Below are positions 44,223 through 52,718 of a DNA stretch of 64,000 bases, one piece after another; within the stretch, counting starts at the first letter, position 1, and the number at the start of each line of letters is the position of its first letter. The position numbers and the translations under genes are program-made. The notes beneath the pieces were generated by a model that saw nothing but the letters and a program-made list of their open reading frames with translations, searched no databases and had not been told where the DNA came from. Source of the DNA: Psychrobacillus sp. FSL K6-4046 (GTDB taxonomy: Bacteria > Bacillota > Bacilli > Bacillales_A > Planococcaceae); contig NZ_CP152020.1 in the NCBI RefSeq assembly GCF_038624605.1, positions 3,155,312-3,219,311 of the forward strand, written 5' to 3'.

Positions 44223-45008
44223 CTAGACTTCTAGTTCCCAGCGTTCTTGTTCATCTTTTTTCATTTTCTCTTCGATTTCTTTTGGCCATGTAGTACGGTA
44301 TTTGTGGTTATCTGCCGGGATGATCTCAATCATTTTATCAATCATGTCCCCTGGGTCATATTGATCCTTCAAGGATTCTTCCTGCTCTTTCATGTCTTCC
44401 TTCTTCGTGAAATGTTGTTCTTCGTTAAACCATTTATATTTTTCCTCTGCACTTCGATCGTTAAAGCCTGTATCGTACGGGCCAGGATTGATTGTGGCTA
44501 CCTGTACACCGAATTCTTTAAGCTCCTGCTGCATTGTTTTCGCAATTGCTTCCACTGTATGCTTAGTTGCCGTATATGGTCCTACATATGGAGTAGCCGA
44601 TAGACCTGCTACTGAGCTAAGGAAAACAATTTTACCGCTCCCTTTTTTCACTAGCTTACGTGCTGCAATTTGTGCCGTTTCTAAGGTAGCAAACACATTT
44701 ACCTCGAACAATGCACGAAAACGATCCATTGGCACCTCTGCAAGTGGTCCACCTTCATTAATAGCGGCATTTGCTACAAATATATCAAAGTCGTAGTCTT
44801 CCATTTGAGCCCGATCTCTAGCATTCGTTATATCTAATTTAAAAATTTCCATTTCTAAGCCTAGATCTCTAGCTTCTCTAAGTAAATCCGTTTTTTGGGA
44901 AGTTGTTTCGGTGGTTGCAATTAAGCGATGCCCTTTTTTAGCTAGTCCTATAGCAGTACCTCTTCCAAGGCCACTTCCGGCTCCAGTGATAAAAATTGTT
45001 TTACTCAA
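44223..45008 (-). CDS. Short-chain dehydrogenase/reductase
   Basis: The 261-residue classical SDR begins MSKTIFITGAGSGLGRG with the TGxxxGxG cofactor motif, NAA at about residue 83, the catalytic Ser in FLSSVAGL and YTATK with Tyr/Lys. The substrate is unknown. TTG 45008 is chosen because GGAGG lies 7 nt upstream. Confidence 0.88.
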   Translation of the reverse strand: MSKTIFITGAGSGLGRGTAIGLAKKGHRLIATTETTSQKTDLLREARDLGLEMEIFKLDITNARDRAQMEDYDFDIFVANAAINEGGPLAEVPMDRFRALFEVNVFATLETAQIAARKLVKKGSGKIVFLSSVAGLSATPYVGPYTATKHTVEAIAKTMQQELKEFGVQVATINPGPYDTGFNDRSAEEKYKWFNEEQHFTKKEDMKEQEESLKDQYDPGDMIDKMIEIIPADNHKYRTTWPKEIEEKMKKDEQERWELEV

Positions 45009-45109
45009 TTGTATTCCTCCTAACAAAATAGTAGTCTATTTCTTTTCTTCCCTTTACAGACTAACTAAAACATATATACATATCAGCTACCGACCTGAAC
45101 CAATTCCTC

Positions 45110-45799
45110 TTAACTCCATTTATTCACCATCACTCGGTCATACTGATAACGTCTAATAATAATGCTTAACTTTTGATGCCATTCATTACAAACTCCCTTA
45201 GCCTCTTCGTATTCCTCATATTCCTTGTACTCTTCTTTATAATCTTCCAAGTAGGTAAAGTAGTGAATCGGCTGCGATAAATCATCCGTGACGATTTTAA
45301 AGCAAAGATTGAATTCTAGCTCCTCTTCCTCGTCTTCTTCCTCATACTCTTCTTCTAGTTCTTCATTTTCCTCCTTATCCTCTAACTTAATAGGACTACT
45401 AAGTATCCCCTCTTTAGGGAATACGGAAATCGTTTTTCCGTCTTCTATTAAGGCTGCCTCTAATACTTTATTAAAAGATATATCTTTTATTTCAAAATCA
45501 CTTCCTAGCTCGTCTCTACTAGCTATATAGAGAATTTCCGTGACCTCATTTATGAGTAAAGCATTGAGATTATTTGGTGACACTAGTTTCTGAGTATGTG
45601 GAATTTCGTCTAGAATCTCTTCTGTGATTCTTCTATTCACTTCATTAATCTCTTCATTTCTCCTCTTCCATTCCCAAGTCCCCCAGAAAAACAAGGCAAC
45701 TGAAATAATTAAATATAAACCTATCGATCGCATATGATCCATTGAAAAAGACAGGAAAAAGTAAATAGCGCTAAGTAGATAAATTACGAAAATTTTCAT
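45110..45799 (-). CDS. Membrane protein with highly acidic segment
   Basis: The 229-residue protein has two N-terminal spans (about residues 3-18 and 25-42) and a long cytosolic part with a Glu-rich run (about residues 145-165, EELEEEYEEEDEEEELEF) and a second acidic stretch near 195-205. Not recognised. AGGGG lies 8 nt before ATG 45799; GTG 45805 is also possible. Confidence 0.65.
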   Translation of the reverse strand: MKIFVIYLLSAIYFFLSFSMDHMRSIGLYLIISVALFFWGTWEWKRRNEEINEVNRRITEEILDEIPHTQKLVSPNNLNALLINEVTEILYIASRDELGSDFEIKDISFNKVLEAALIEDGKTISVFPKEGILSSPIKLEDKEENEELEEEYEEEDEEEELEFNLCFKIVTDDLSQPIHYFTYLEDYKEEYKEYEEYEEAKGVCNEWHQKLSIIIRRYQYDRVMVNKWS

Positions 45800-45956
45800 A
45801 TGCACTGCCCCTTATTTTTAAACTTCTTATATAGACTTTATTCGATAGATTATCAATTTATACTTCTAATCTCATAGTTAATGTTACAAAGAGACAAAGT
45901 GATACAATTTATGTAAAATTAAGGAATAAATATTTTTTTGCAAAGGGGATATCACG

Positions 45957-46514
45957 ATGAAGGAGCTTGTAGTTTATCAAAGTAAAGGAAAACAATTAAA
46001 GTTTGTTTTTCTTGCAATAGTCATGGTTGCAGCTAGTTTACTAGTCTTCCTGACGGGAATTGGGAGCCAAGATTCAAGGAACATCATTTTTATCGCTATT
46101 GGTATATTAGGAATACTATTTTTCGGTTTCTGTCTTTTGTATATAATTAAAGATTTCATTGTTGGAAAGAAAATACTTGTTGTGAATGAAAAGGGGTTTT
46201 ATGATTATTCCTCGGCAATTGCTAGTAAGGATTTTATCGGATGGGAGCGTGTCCAGGAATTAGGTACATACACGATACAAGGACAAGTATTTATAACTGT
46301 CTTTTTATTCGATGGTGATGAGTTTATAAAATCTCTACCCGCCATGAAGAGGACGGCGATCAAGGCTAATATAAAACTAGGTGCTGGTCATATTAACATC
46401 AATACACAAGCAGCAAAAGGAATTTCTAGGGAAGAAATCCTACATGAGATGAGCATTTATTTTGATGAATATTTAAGAAAATCTTCCATAGTGATTGAGG
46501 AAATTAGCATTTAG
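45957..46514 (+). CDS. Membrane protein with PH-like domain (STM3941-like)
   Basis: The 185-residue protein has two membrane spans (about 17-35 and 44-64) followed by a PH-like region (VNEKGFYDYSSA, DFIGWERVQEL). The layout matches STM3941-family proteins; the function is unknown. CAAAGGGG precedes the ATG. Confidence 0.6.
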   Translation: MKELVVYQSKGKQLKFVFLAIVMVAASLLVFLTGIGSQDSRNIIFIAIGILGILFFGFCLLYIIKDFIVGKKILVVNEKGFYDYSSAIASKDFIGWERVQELGTYTIQGQVFITVFLFDGDEFIKSLPAMKRTAIKANIKLGAGHININTQAAKGISREEILHEMSIYFDEYLRKSSIVIEEISI

Positions 46515-46544
46515 TAAAGCATATGTTTTTCATAGATAAAATTA

Positions 46545-46581
46545 AAAGGCATCCTTTGATTTTCTAGGGATGCCTTTCATT
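46545..46581. terminator. Bidirectional terminator
   Basis: AAAGGCATCC and GGGATGCCTTT form a stem flanked by A- and T-rich DNA between convergent genes. Confidence 0.8.
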
Positions 46582-46616
46582 TTGCTTTATAAGTATTTAG
46601 ACATTGTACAACAATT

Positions 46617-48995
46617 CTAATGTTCGCGATTGATAAGATAGTTTAAAAAGTGTTTTAAGAAGGTTGTATCTATAGAAACGTTTTGAAGAGAATCCATAGC
46701 TAGACAGTAGTTCTCCCACATTTCTATAGCGGCACCCTCCTGACCCATAATAGAAACGAATGTCGTGCTATTGTTTTCTGCATCTCTACCTAACCCTTTT
46801 CCTAGTAGCTCTGCATCTCCTTCCACATCGAGCAGGTCATCCTTAATCTGAAAGGCGATGCCAGCATAACGAGCAAATTTCTTTAGAGCAGCAATCTCCT
46901 CTTCATTTGCTTTGGCCAAAATTGCAGGCATTACCAAGGCGGCTTCAAATCCTATTCCTGTCTTATAAAAACATAAGGTATTTAACTGCTCCCTCGTAAG
47001 TGTTCTATTTTTAGAGTCCAAGTCCATCGCCTGACCTTTACACATTTCAGCTATTGTGTGGGAAGAATATTGAATCATCTGTAGCACAGTATTTGCATCA
47101 AATTGTTTTAAGTTAGTTTGCTCCTCAATAGCTTTTTGAGTGAGGAAAAGACCTGTCAATTCCGCAACAGCTACGTTATAAACTTCATGAAGAGTAGAGC
47201 GTCCGCGTCTTATTGGAGCATTATCCTGAGCTGGTAAATCGTCAAATATAAGAGAGGCAGTATGAAGATATTCCAATGATTTTAGTAGTGGAGCAATAGA
47301 TGCTTCATCTAACTTGTAAATCTTCACTCCCATAAACCATGCTACGATCGGTCTTAGCCTTTTACCATCTCCTTCTAAGCTGTAATTGGACGCTTCAGTT
47401 ATAGAGTCTTCGAAATCGGTATTGTTAGAAGAAGTAATAGACAATGTCTCGTTAATTTCATTACGAACTACTTTTATCGTATTAGAGAAATCCTCTCTTT
47501 CTTTACTTTCACTCTTTAATACTGTAATCATATGATCTCTTAGTAATTTATCAAAGAAGTCCACATCATCTGCTTTTCGAACCATCTTTTGTAGGAGCTT
47601 ATTAAAACCTGGTGTCCCGAAACGAAAGAGATCCATAATTTCTTTGTATTTACTTTTGCCTACCCGCTTCTTTAAGCGTTTAAGTCCATTAATAGCTCGA
47701 TCTAATATTACTTCTCGTGTTTGTTGGTCGGAATGATAGACATTATGAATTAAATTACTAATAACAGCCCAATACAATTCAAAAGGATTGATCAGGTCTG
47801 AACGTTCTTTATGATACTTTAAATAATACGTATAAGGAGTCACTGCTCCGTCCTTCATATCTTCGAACATATCAGCGAAATCATCTGAGAGCTGATTATA
47901 AATACCATAAAAAAATGTACGGTTATCCATCTCTTGATTGTCAGAAGTACTAAGGACTGAACGAACAATTTGCCTTGATGAGGAGGCTTTTAATATAACC
48001 GGTATATAAAGCTCCTGATTAGTATAGCTCGAATCCATTAAACTCTTATCACGATCCACTTCCTGCGAATGAAAAAACACATACGCTTGCTCAAAGAATT
48101 TTTTCCTTGTCTCAGGTCGCTGATTTTGCTCAATATACTGAAAAGCCTCTCCAAGCTCTTGGTGTATATAAGTTATCAACTCTGCATTTTCGCCAAGCCA
48201 CTCTCCAAGTACAGGCACAATACCCGTAGTGAGTGTTGTTCTTATTAAATTGGCATATTGTTTTTCCTCTTCGTTCGAAAGTATTTTGGCATCTAGCAAA
48301 TCATCAATAAATGGATAGGTCAATCCATAGGAATAACCCAGTCTGATTGCCTTGTCGAGCCTCTTAGAACGCTCTTCAGGAGATACATCGCTGTCCATCT
48401 CTTCAATCTCTTGCATGATAACCCCTGCTATAATTTTAACAAGTTTTCGCTGTGCGTGTGCTGCATCCATTCCTTTTGGGATATGTTTGGATACTTGCTT
48501 TAGCTTGTTTAATAACCAAATATACGTTAACTCTACATTTTCCTTTTTAGCCATACGGTATAATTCGACGACATTAAACGCTTGTGCTTCCTTGTCTTCC
48601 CCGCTTGAATTCGTCAGCTTATCCTTTAAGCTACTTACTACATCCGAAATCCTGTCTTGAGTTTCATGAGAATCAAGGGATTTTCCTAAATCACGGAGAA
48701 AAATGTATGAAATGCTTCGATTTAAGTAACTGTCTAGCTTACCTCTGTAATTTAAATACTGTATGTAATGGTTAAAATCCTTCGTATCAGCGTTTCCTTT
48801 TGTTTTTGTAAAAAGGGATAGGATGGGATTATTAACATGATTAGATTTCCAAATCCTTATATCTTCCGTTAAAAGGGGGATATAGTTTTTTTCCTTAACC
48901 TGTATATGAAGCTCATCAAAATATTGGGCGGCTTTCTGATTGGCTTGCCTATAGCATTCATCGGCATTTATTATTGAGTTTAATTGAATATTCAT
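46617..48995 (-). CDS. Large isoprenoid synthase: long N-terminal half plus polyprenyl synthase domain
   Basis: The 792-residue protein is more than twice the length of a normal polyprenyl diphosphate synthase. Residues about 535-792 form a trans-prenyltransferase domain with GKRLRP (544-549), first Asp-rich motif DDLPAQD (585-591), RRGR, KTG (678-680), GQAMDL and second Asp-rich motif DDLLD (719-723). The N-terminal half is all-helical with its own FIDDLLD (DDLLD at 231-235) and SDDFADMFED (371-379), suggesting a second class I terpenoid-synthase-like fold. No partner genes adjoin. It may make a prenyl diphosphate and then cyclise or transfer it, but no activity can be assigned by eye. Confidence 0.8.
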   Translation of the reverse strand: MNIQLNSIINADECYRQANQKAAQYFDELHIQVKEKNYIPLLTEDIRIWKSNHVNNPILSLFTKTKGNADTKDFNHYIQYLNYRGKLDSYLNRSISYIFLRDLGKSLDSHETQDRISDVVSSLKDKLTNSSGEDKEAQAFNVVELYRMAKKENVELTYIWLLNKLKQVSKHIPKGMDAAHAQRKLVKIIAGVIMQEIEEMDSDVSPEERSKRLDKAIRLGYSYGLTYPFIDDLLDAKILSNEEEKQYANLIRTTLTTGIVPVLGEWLGENAELITYIHQELGEAFQYIEQNQRPETRKKFFEQAYVFFHSQEVDRDKSLMDSSYTNQELYIPVILKASSSRQIVRSVLSTSDNQEMDNRTFFYGIYNQLSDDFADMFEDMKDGAVTPYTYYLKYHKERSDLINPFELYWAVISNLIHNVYHSDQQTREVILDRAINGLKRLKKRVGKSKYKEIMDLFRFGTPGFNKLLQKMVRKADDVDFFDKLLRDHMITVLKSESKEREDFSNTIKVVRNEINETLSITSSNNTDFEDSITEASNYSLEGDGKRLRPIVAWFMGVKIYKLDEASIAPLLKSLEYLHTASLIFDDLPAQDNAPIRRGRSTLHEVYNVAVAELTGLFLTQKAIEEQTNLKQFDANTVLQMIQYSSHTIAEMCKGQAMDLDSKNRTLTREQLNTLCFYKTGIGFEAALVMPAILAKANEEEIAALKKFARYAGIAFQIKDDLLDVEGDAELLGKGLGRDAENNSTTFVSIMGQEGAAIEMWENYCLAMDSLQNVSIDTTFLKHFLNYLINREH

Positions 48996-49127
48996 CTGTC
49001 ACCTTCATTTACTTTTTTTATGATTTCCTAGTAATTATAACCTATATTTCATTCTCAGTTTTCATCTAGTTACTTACAATTTATTCTTAAGGTTAACCCC
49101 AAATGCCTAATTTCAGGAATGATAAAA

Positions 49128-49170
49128 AATAAGAAGGCAGCTACCTCTAGGGTTGCTACCTTCCTTCCCC
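49128..49170 (+). other. Hairpin upstream of the IS block
   Basis: AAGGCAGCTACC and GGTTGCTACCTT form an imperfect stem followed by a C/T-rich tract. The flanking DNA from 48996 to 49194 has no gene. Confidence 0.4.
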
Positions 49171-49194
49171 CCCTTACTTAACAATAAAAAAAAT

Positions 49195-49267
49195 CCATCT
49201 AGCATAAGCTAGATGACAGACTGTAGACAAACTCCAAAAATTTTGGAGTTTGCCTACAGTCTTTTTT
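49195..49267 (+). terminator. Palindrome plus long stem-loop terminator, left flank of the IS block
   Basis: CATCTAGC and GCTAGATG form a palindrome (49196-49215), followed by GACTGTAGACAAACTCC pairing with GGAGTTTGCCTACAGTC (49219-49261) and a T-run. The same palindrome recurs in inverted orientation at 52691-52712. Confidence 0.75.
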
Positions 49268-49294
49268 CTTTTAAAATAGAAGTAACGCGAGGAA

Positions 49295-49399
49295 GAATTG
49301 ATTTCCGCTACGAACGGACGCTTTCCGCGGGCACGGCTTCAGCCGCTTCCCTCGCTGCGCTCAGTCCAGGGTCTTCAGCTCGCGCTGTTCCCGCTGGAG
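49295..49399 (+). repeat. Dispersed intergenic repeat, left half (split by IS110)
   Basis: Starts GAATTGATTTCCGCTACG, contains GGACGCTTTCCGCGGGCACG and stops at CCCGCTGGAG, where the IS110 element begins. The remaining right end is at 51163-51190. Joined, the two halves equal about 133 bp, like the intact copy at 20282. Confidence 0.85.
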
Positions 49400-49510
49400 C
49401 ATTCCTGTATGATTACTTTACAGGCTCTTGAAAAAAAAAGAACCCTCTTATATGATGCTAGAGTAACAACAACCAATTGAATACTCAAAACATATATAGG
49501 AGGGCCTCTT

Positions 49511-50788
49511 ATGAATAATAGTACGAATCATAAAATTAATCAAGTGAGTGAAAAGACGTTGGTCATTGGGATCGATATCGCCAAGCGCAAACATTACGCA
49601 TGTGCTGTAGACGACCGTGGACGAGTATTGCATAAGTCATTCCCTATCAGACAGTCGGCAGAAGGATTTACGACCTTCTATGAACAGCTACTCGCATTAA
49701 AAAACAAACACGAGAAATCAGAAATCCTTGTTGGGTTCGAACCAACGGGACACTACTGGATGAACCTAGCGGCCCATTTAACAGCGCATGGCATCCGCTA
49801 TGTGCTTGTGAATCCTAGTCACGTGAAGAAATCCAAAGAATTGGATGACAATCTACAGACAAAGAACGATGTGAAGGATGCGATGGTCATCGCCAAGCTA
49901 ATCCGCGATGGGCGGTTCAGCTTCCCACGCATTTTAGAAGGCATCGAAGCGGAACTGCGCAATGGTGCATCCCATCGCGCCTCGCTTCAGAAAGAGCTTG
50001 GCATCATTACCAATCGAATCATTCGATGGACAGATCGGTTCTTCCCAGAATTCCAACATGTCTTTAAAGACATCGGGAAAACCGCCCTGGCAGTGCTGGA
50101 GAAAACACCATTACCAGAGGACCTTCGAGAAAAAGAAGTGGCGGAGCTACTCCCTTTCTACAAAGAGGTTGCTGGGTTAAAGTGTGTCTCTTCTCCCAAA
50201 ATAGTTAAACTCAAGGAAGCCGCTGAAATCTCGATCGGGTTGACCGAAGGCCTGGAGATGGCTCGATTTGAGATTCATACCTTGGTTATGCAATATAGAC
50301 TCGTTCAACAACAGTATGAATTACTGGCAGAACGGTTACAAGAAATCGCTCAGAATATGCCCGATTATCTCTTTTTGATATCTATCGAGGGGGTCGGCCC
50401 CAATACAGCCGTCGAGCTGTTATCAGAGGTAGGGCCGTTCACTAACTTTCATAGTCCACGCCAAATTATCAAACTAGCGGGACTGACATTACGGGAGAAC
50501 TCCTCGGGTGAACAAAAGGGACAAAAGAAGATTTCTAAACGAGGACGCAGAAAATTGCGTGCAGCCCTCTTCCGAGCCATCTTGCCTATGATTCGTTACA
50601 ATCCTGCCTTTAAGGCACTGTATCATTATTATATTGAACGCCCAGTAAACCCTTTAAGAAAGAAAGAAGCCATGGTGGTCTTATGTGGCAAACTATTAAA
50701 AATCGCACATGGCCTCTGTACGAAGAAACAGATGTTTCAGTCAGAACGCATGATACAAGACCTGACTGTTCTTCAAACGGCAGCGTGA
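49511..50788 (+). CDS. IS110-family transposase (DEDD recombinase)
   Basis: The 425-residue protein has an N-terminal DEDD/RuvC-like domain (VIGIDIAKRKHYACAVDD, GFEPTGHYWMNL, and a DVKDAMVIAKLI segment with the late acidic residues) and a C-terminal Tnp20 domain (ISIEGVGPNTAVELLSEVG, and LAGLTLRENSSGEQKG with the serine). It appears intact. TATAGGAGGGCC precedes ATG 49511. These enzymes use a structured bridge RNA from the element's non-coding end to pick donor and target sequences. Confidence 0.95.
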   Translation: MNNSTNHKINQVSEKTLVIGIDIAKRKHYACAVDDRGRVLHKSFPIRQSAEGFTTFYEQLLALKNKHEKSEILVGFEPTGHYWMNLAAHLTAHGIRYVLVNPSHVKKSKELDDNLQTKNDVKDAMVIAKLIRDGRFSFPRILEGIEAELRNGASHRASLQKELGIITNRIIRWTDRFFPEFQHVFKDIGKTALAVLEKTPLPEDLREKEVAELLPFYKEVAGLKCVSSPKIVKLKEAAEISIGLTEGLEMARFEIHTLVMQYRLVQQQYELLAERLQEIAQNMPDYLFLISIEGVGPNTAVELLSEVGPFTNFHSPRQIIKLAGLTLRENSSGEQKGQKKISKRGRRKLRAALFRAILPMIRYNPAFKALYHYYIERPVNPLRKKEAMVVLCGKLLKIAHGLCTKKQMFQSERMIQDLTVLQTAA

Positions 50789-51162
50789 ACCATTTCATTA
50801 GTTGTTTAACTTAGTTGGATGACATAGAGAGCTGGCACAACCGCGACATTCGACTTCAAGTCCCTGCTGGAGCATAGCCGGCCTCTGCCTTATGACTAGA
50901 CCGAACGAAGGAATGTATGCGTGCGACGCAAAGAGATATGGGAGGGTACGTCATCATAAGTTCTGCAGAGAAACAGAGTGCATCCAAGAATAGTATATTT
51001 ATGGAATTTTTAACCAAGATTTTTAGCGGAGCACAGCCTTCGTTTCCAATATTTTTAATAAGTGGTTTAATAAGGGCGCAAAAGATCAGTTAGACGAGTT
51101 AAAAAAAATTTTTTCACTTTAAAATACGTAATGAAACCATTGGTACGACTACATTTTAAGAG
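50789..51162 (+). ncRNA. IS110 right-end non-coding region, candidate bridge RNA locus
   Basis: The 374 bp between the transposase stop and the element end have no gene. The first part (about 50810-50990) is richer in GC and contains CCCTGCTGGAGCATAG, close to the target's GTTCCCGCTGGAG. A bridge-RNA target loop would carry such a match. The rest is AT-rich. The RNA was not folded here; existence and ends are inference from family knowledge. Confidence 0.4.
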
Positions 51163-51190
51163 GGAGTCGCCGTTCTTCGCTCCAATCAAC
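51163..51190 (+). repeat. Dispersed intergenic repeat, right half
   Basis: GGAGTCGCCGTTCTTCGCTC then CAATCAAC completes the repeat interrupted at 49399. It ends 15 nt before the first ATG of the IS1182 transposase. Confidence 0.8.
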
Positions 51191-51205
51191 GGGGCCTTCT
51201 AAAAA

Positions 51206-52582
51206 ATGAATGAGGTGATGGATATGATGACGAAAAATCAAACCAATGAACGCGAACAATTAGAAATCTTGACTATTGAACAGTTGGTACCACAAGACCA
51301 CCTTGTTCGTAAGTTAGATGAGGCAATTGATTTTTCCTTTATCTATCCATTGGTTGAAAATCTTTATTCGACAATAGGGAGACCTAGTATCGACCCAGTG
51401 GTACTTATCAAGATGACTTTTATCCAATATACCTTTGGTATACGGTCCATGCGCCAAACCATTAAAGAGATTGAAACCAACATGGCATACCGATGGTTTC
51501 TAGGCTTTGGTTTCCATACCGAGGTTCCCCATTTCTCAACTTTCGGGAAAAACTATGTCCGTCGTTTTGCAGACACAGATCTATTTGAGCAGATTTTCTA
51601 CAGAGTATTAAAGGAGGTCGCAGATCGTGGGCTCCTAAGCCCGGATCATGTCTTTATTGATTCGACCCATGTGAAAGCTAGTGCGAATAAGAGAAAGTTT
51701 GAGAAGAAGGTTGTTCGTAAAGAGACGCGGGCTTATGAAAAGAGGCTCCAGGAGGAGCTCAACCTCGACCGGGAAAAGCATGGGAAGAAACCATTCCCAC
51801 CTGAAAAGTTTGAAAAGGAAGAGTACAAGGAGATTAAGGAATCGACAACAGATCCTGAAAGTGGTTACTACGTAAAAGATGAACGGACAAAGCAGTTCGC
51901 CTATTCTTTTCATGCTGCAACAGACGAGAAGGGTTTTGTGCTTGCAAACATTGTCACACCTGGAAATGTTCACGACAGCCATATGCTTGAACCACTGGTT
52001 CAGAAGGTCATCGACCGGGTGGGACGCCCAGTCGTTGTTGCCGCTGATGCAGCCTACAAGACACCAGCTATTGCGAATTTCCTTTTAGAGAATCATGTCC
52101 TTCCTGCACTTCCGTACAAACGACCAATGACAAAAGAAGACTTCTTTAAAAAACACGAGTATGTTTATGACGAACATTATGACTGCTATCTCTGTCCCGA
52201 AGGACAGGTTCTTAACTACCGAACAACAACGAAGGAAGGTTATCGCCAGTATGCCTCAACTCCTTCTATTTGTGCCACGTGTCCAGTGATTGACCAATGC
52301 ACGCAGAGTAAGAATAAACAAAAGATGATTCAACGTCATATCTGGCAAGATTATTTGGATGTAGCTGAGGACTTACGTCATAACTATGAAATGAAAGAAA
52401 TTTATGGGAAGCGTAAAGAGACGATCGAGCGTGTCTTTGCCGATGCCAAAGAAAAGCATGGTATGCGATGGACAACCTTAAAGGGTCTTAAAAAATTGTC
52501 CATGCAGGCGATGCTAACTTTTGCTGCCTTAAATCTTAAGAAGTTGGCCAGCTGGACCTGGAAAATGCCAAAAATGGCGTAA
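51206..52582 (+). CDS. IS1182-family transposase
   Basis: The 458-residue protein has the IS1182/IS5-like N-terminal domain and a DDE catalytic core: first Asp in VFIDSTHVKASANK, second in VVAADAAYKTPAI, Glu in ETIERVFADAKEKHG. A Cys-rich strip (CYLCPEGQ, CATCPVIDQC) precedes the last block. It is apparently intact. Starts at 51206, 51224 and 51227 are all possible; GAGGTG favours 51224. Element ends were not resolved. Confidence 0.93.
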   Translation: MNEVMDMMTKNQTNEREQLEILTIEQLVPQDHLVRKLDEAIDFSFIYPLVENLYSTIGRPSIDPVVLIKMTFIQYTFGIRSMRQTIKEIETNMAYRWFLGFGFHTEVPHFSTFGKNYVRRFADTDLFEQIFYRVLKEVADRGLLSPDHVFIDSTHVKASANKRKFEKKVVRKETRAYEKRLQEELNLDREKHGKKPFPPEKFEKEEYKEIKESTTDPESGYYVKDERTKQFAYSFHAATDEKGFVLANIVTPGNVHDSHMLEPLVQKVIDRVGRPVVVAADAAYKTPAIANFLLENHVLPALPYKRPMTKEDFFKKHEYVYDEHYDCYLCPEGQVLNYRTTTKEGYRQYASTPSICATCPVIDQCTQSKNKQKMIQRHIWQDYLDVAEDLRHNYEMKEIYGKRKETIERVFADAKEKHGMRWTTLKGLKKLSMQAMLTFAALNLKKLASWTWKMPKMA

Positions 52583-52641
52583 AACAAAAAAATCGAGAGT
52601 TGAATTAGCTCTTTTTCCAGAATGTAAACTGTGATAATAGC

Positions 52642-52678
52642 AAAAGGGTTGGAAATCGTTTCGATTTCCAACCCTTTT
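52642..52678. terminator. Long hairpin after the IS1182 transposase
   Basis: AAAAGGGTTGGAAATCG and CGATTTCCAACCCTTTT are perfect 17-bp arms around three T residues, followed by GTCTACACTCTG. Confidence 0.8.
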
Positions 52679-52690
52679 GTCTACACTCTG

Positions 52691-52712
52691 CCATCTAGCA
52701 TAAGCTAGATGA
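52691..52712. repeat. Palindromic module, right flank of the IS block
   Basis: The palindrome CATCTAGC/GCTAGATG is identical to that at 49196-49215. Here GTCTACACTCTG precedes it, the near reverse complement of the CAGACTGTAGAC that follows the left copy, so the two modules are inverted. Confidence 0.75.
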
Positions 52713-52718
52713 ATTTTT

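Larger units (their letters stand above)
49400..51166 (+). mobile_element. IS110-family insertion sequence
   Basis: The boundaries are set by the interrupted repeat: the left part ends in GGAG at 49396-49399 and the right part resumes with GGAG at 51163-51166. The element is about 1.77 kb with one full transposase gene, a short left end (111 bp) and a long right end (374 bp). No obvious terminal inverted repeats are seen, as expected for IS110-type elements. Junctions could shift within the shared GGAG. Confidence 0.75.

Noticed and set aside
48352-48660. Plus-strand frame of 102 codons inside the isoprenoid synthase gene
   Set aside because: Antisense shadow of a well-supported minus-strand coding region.
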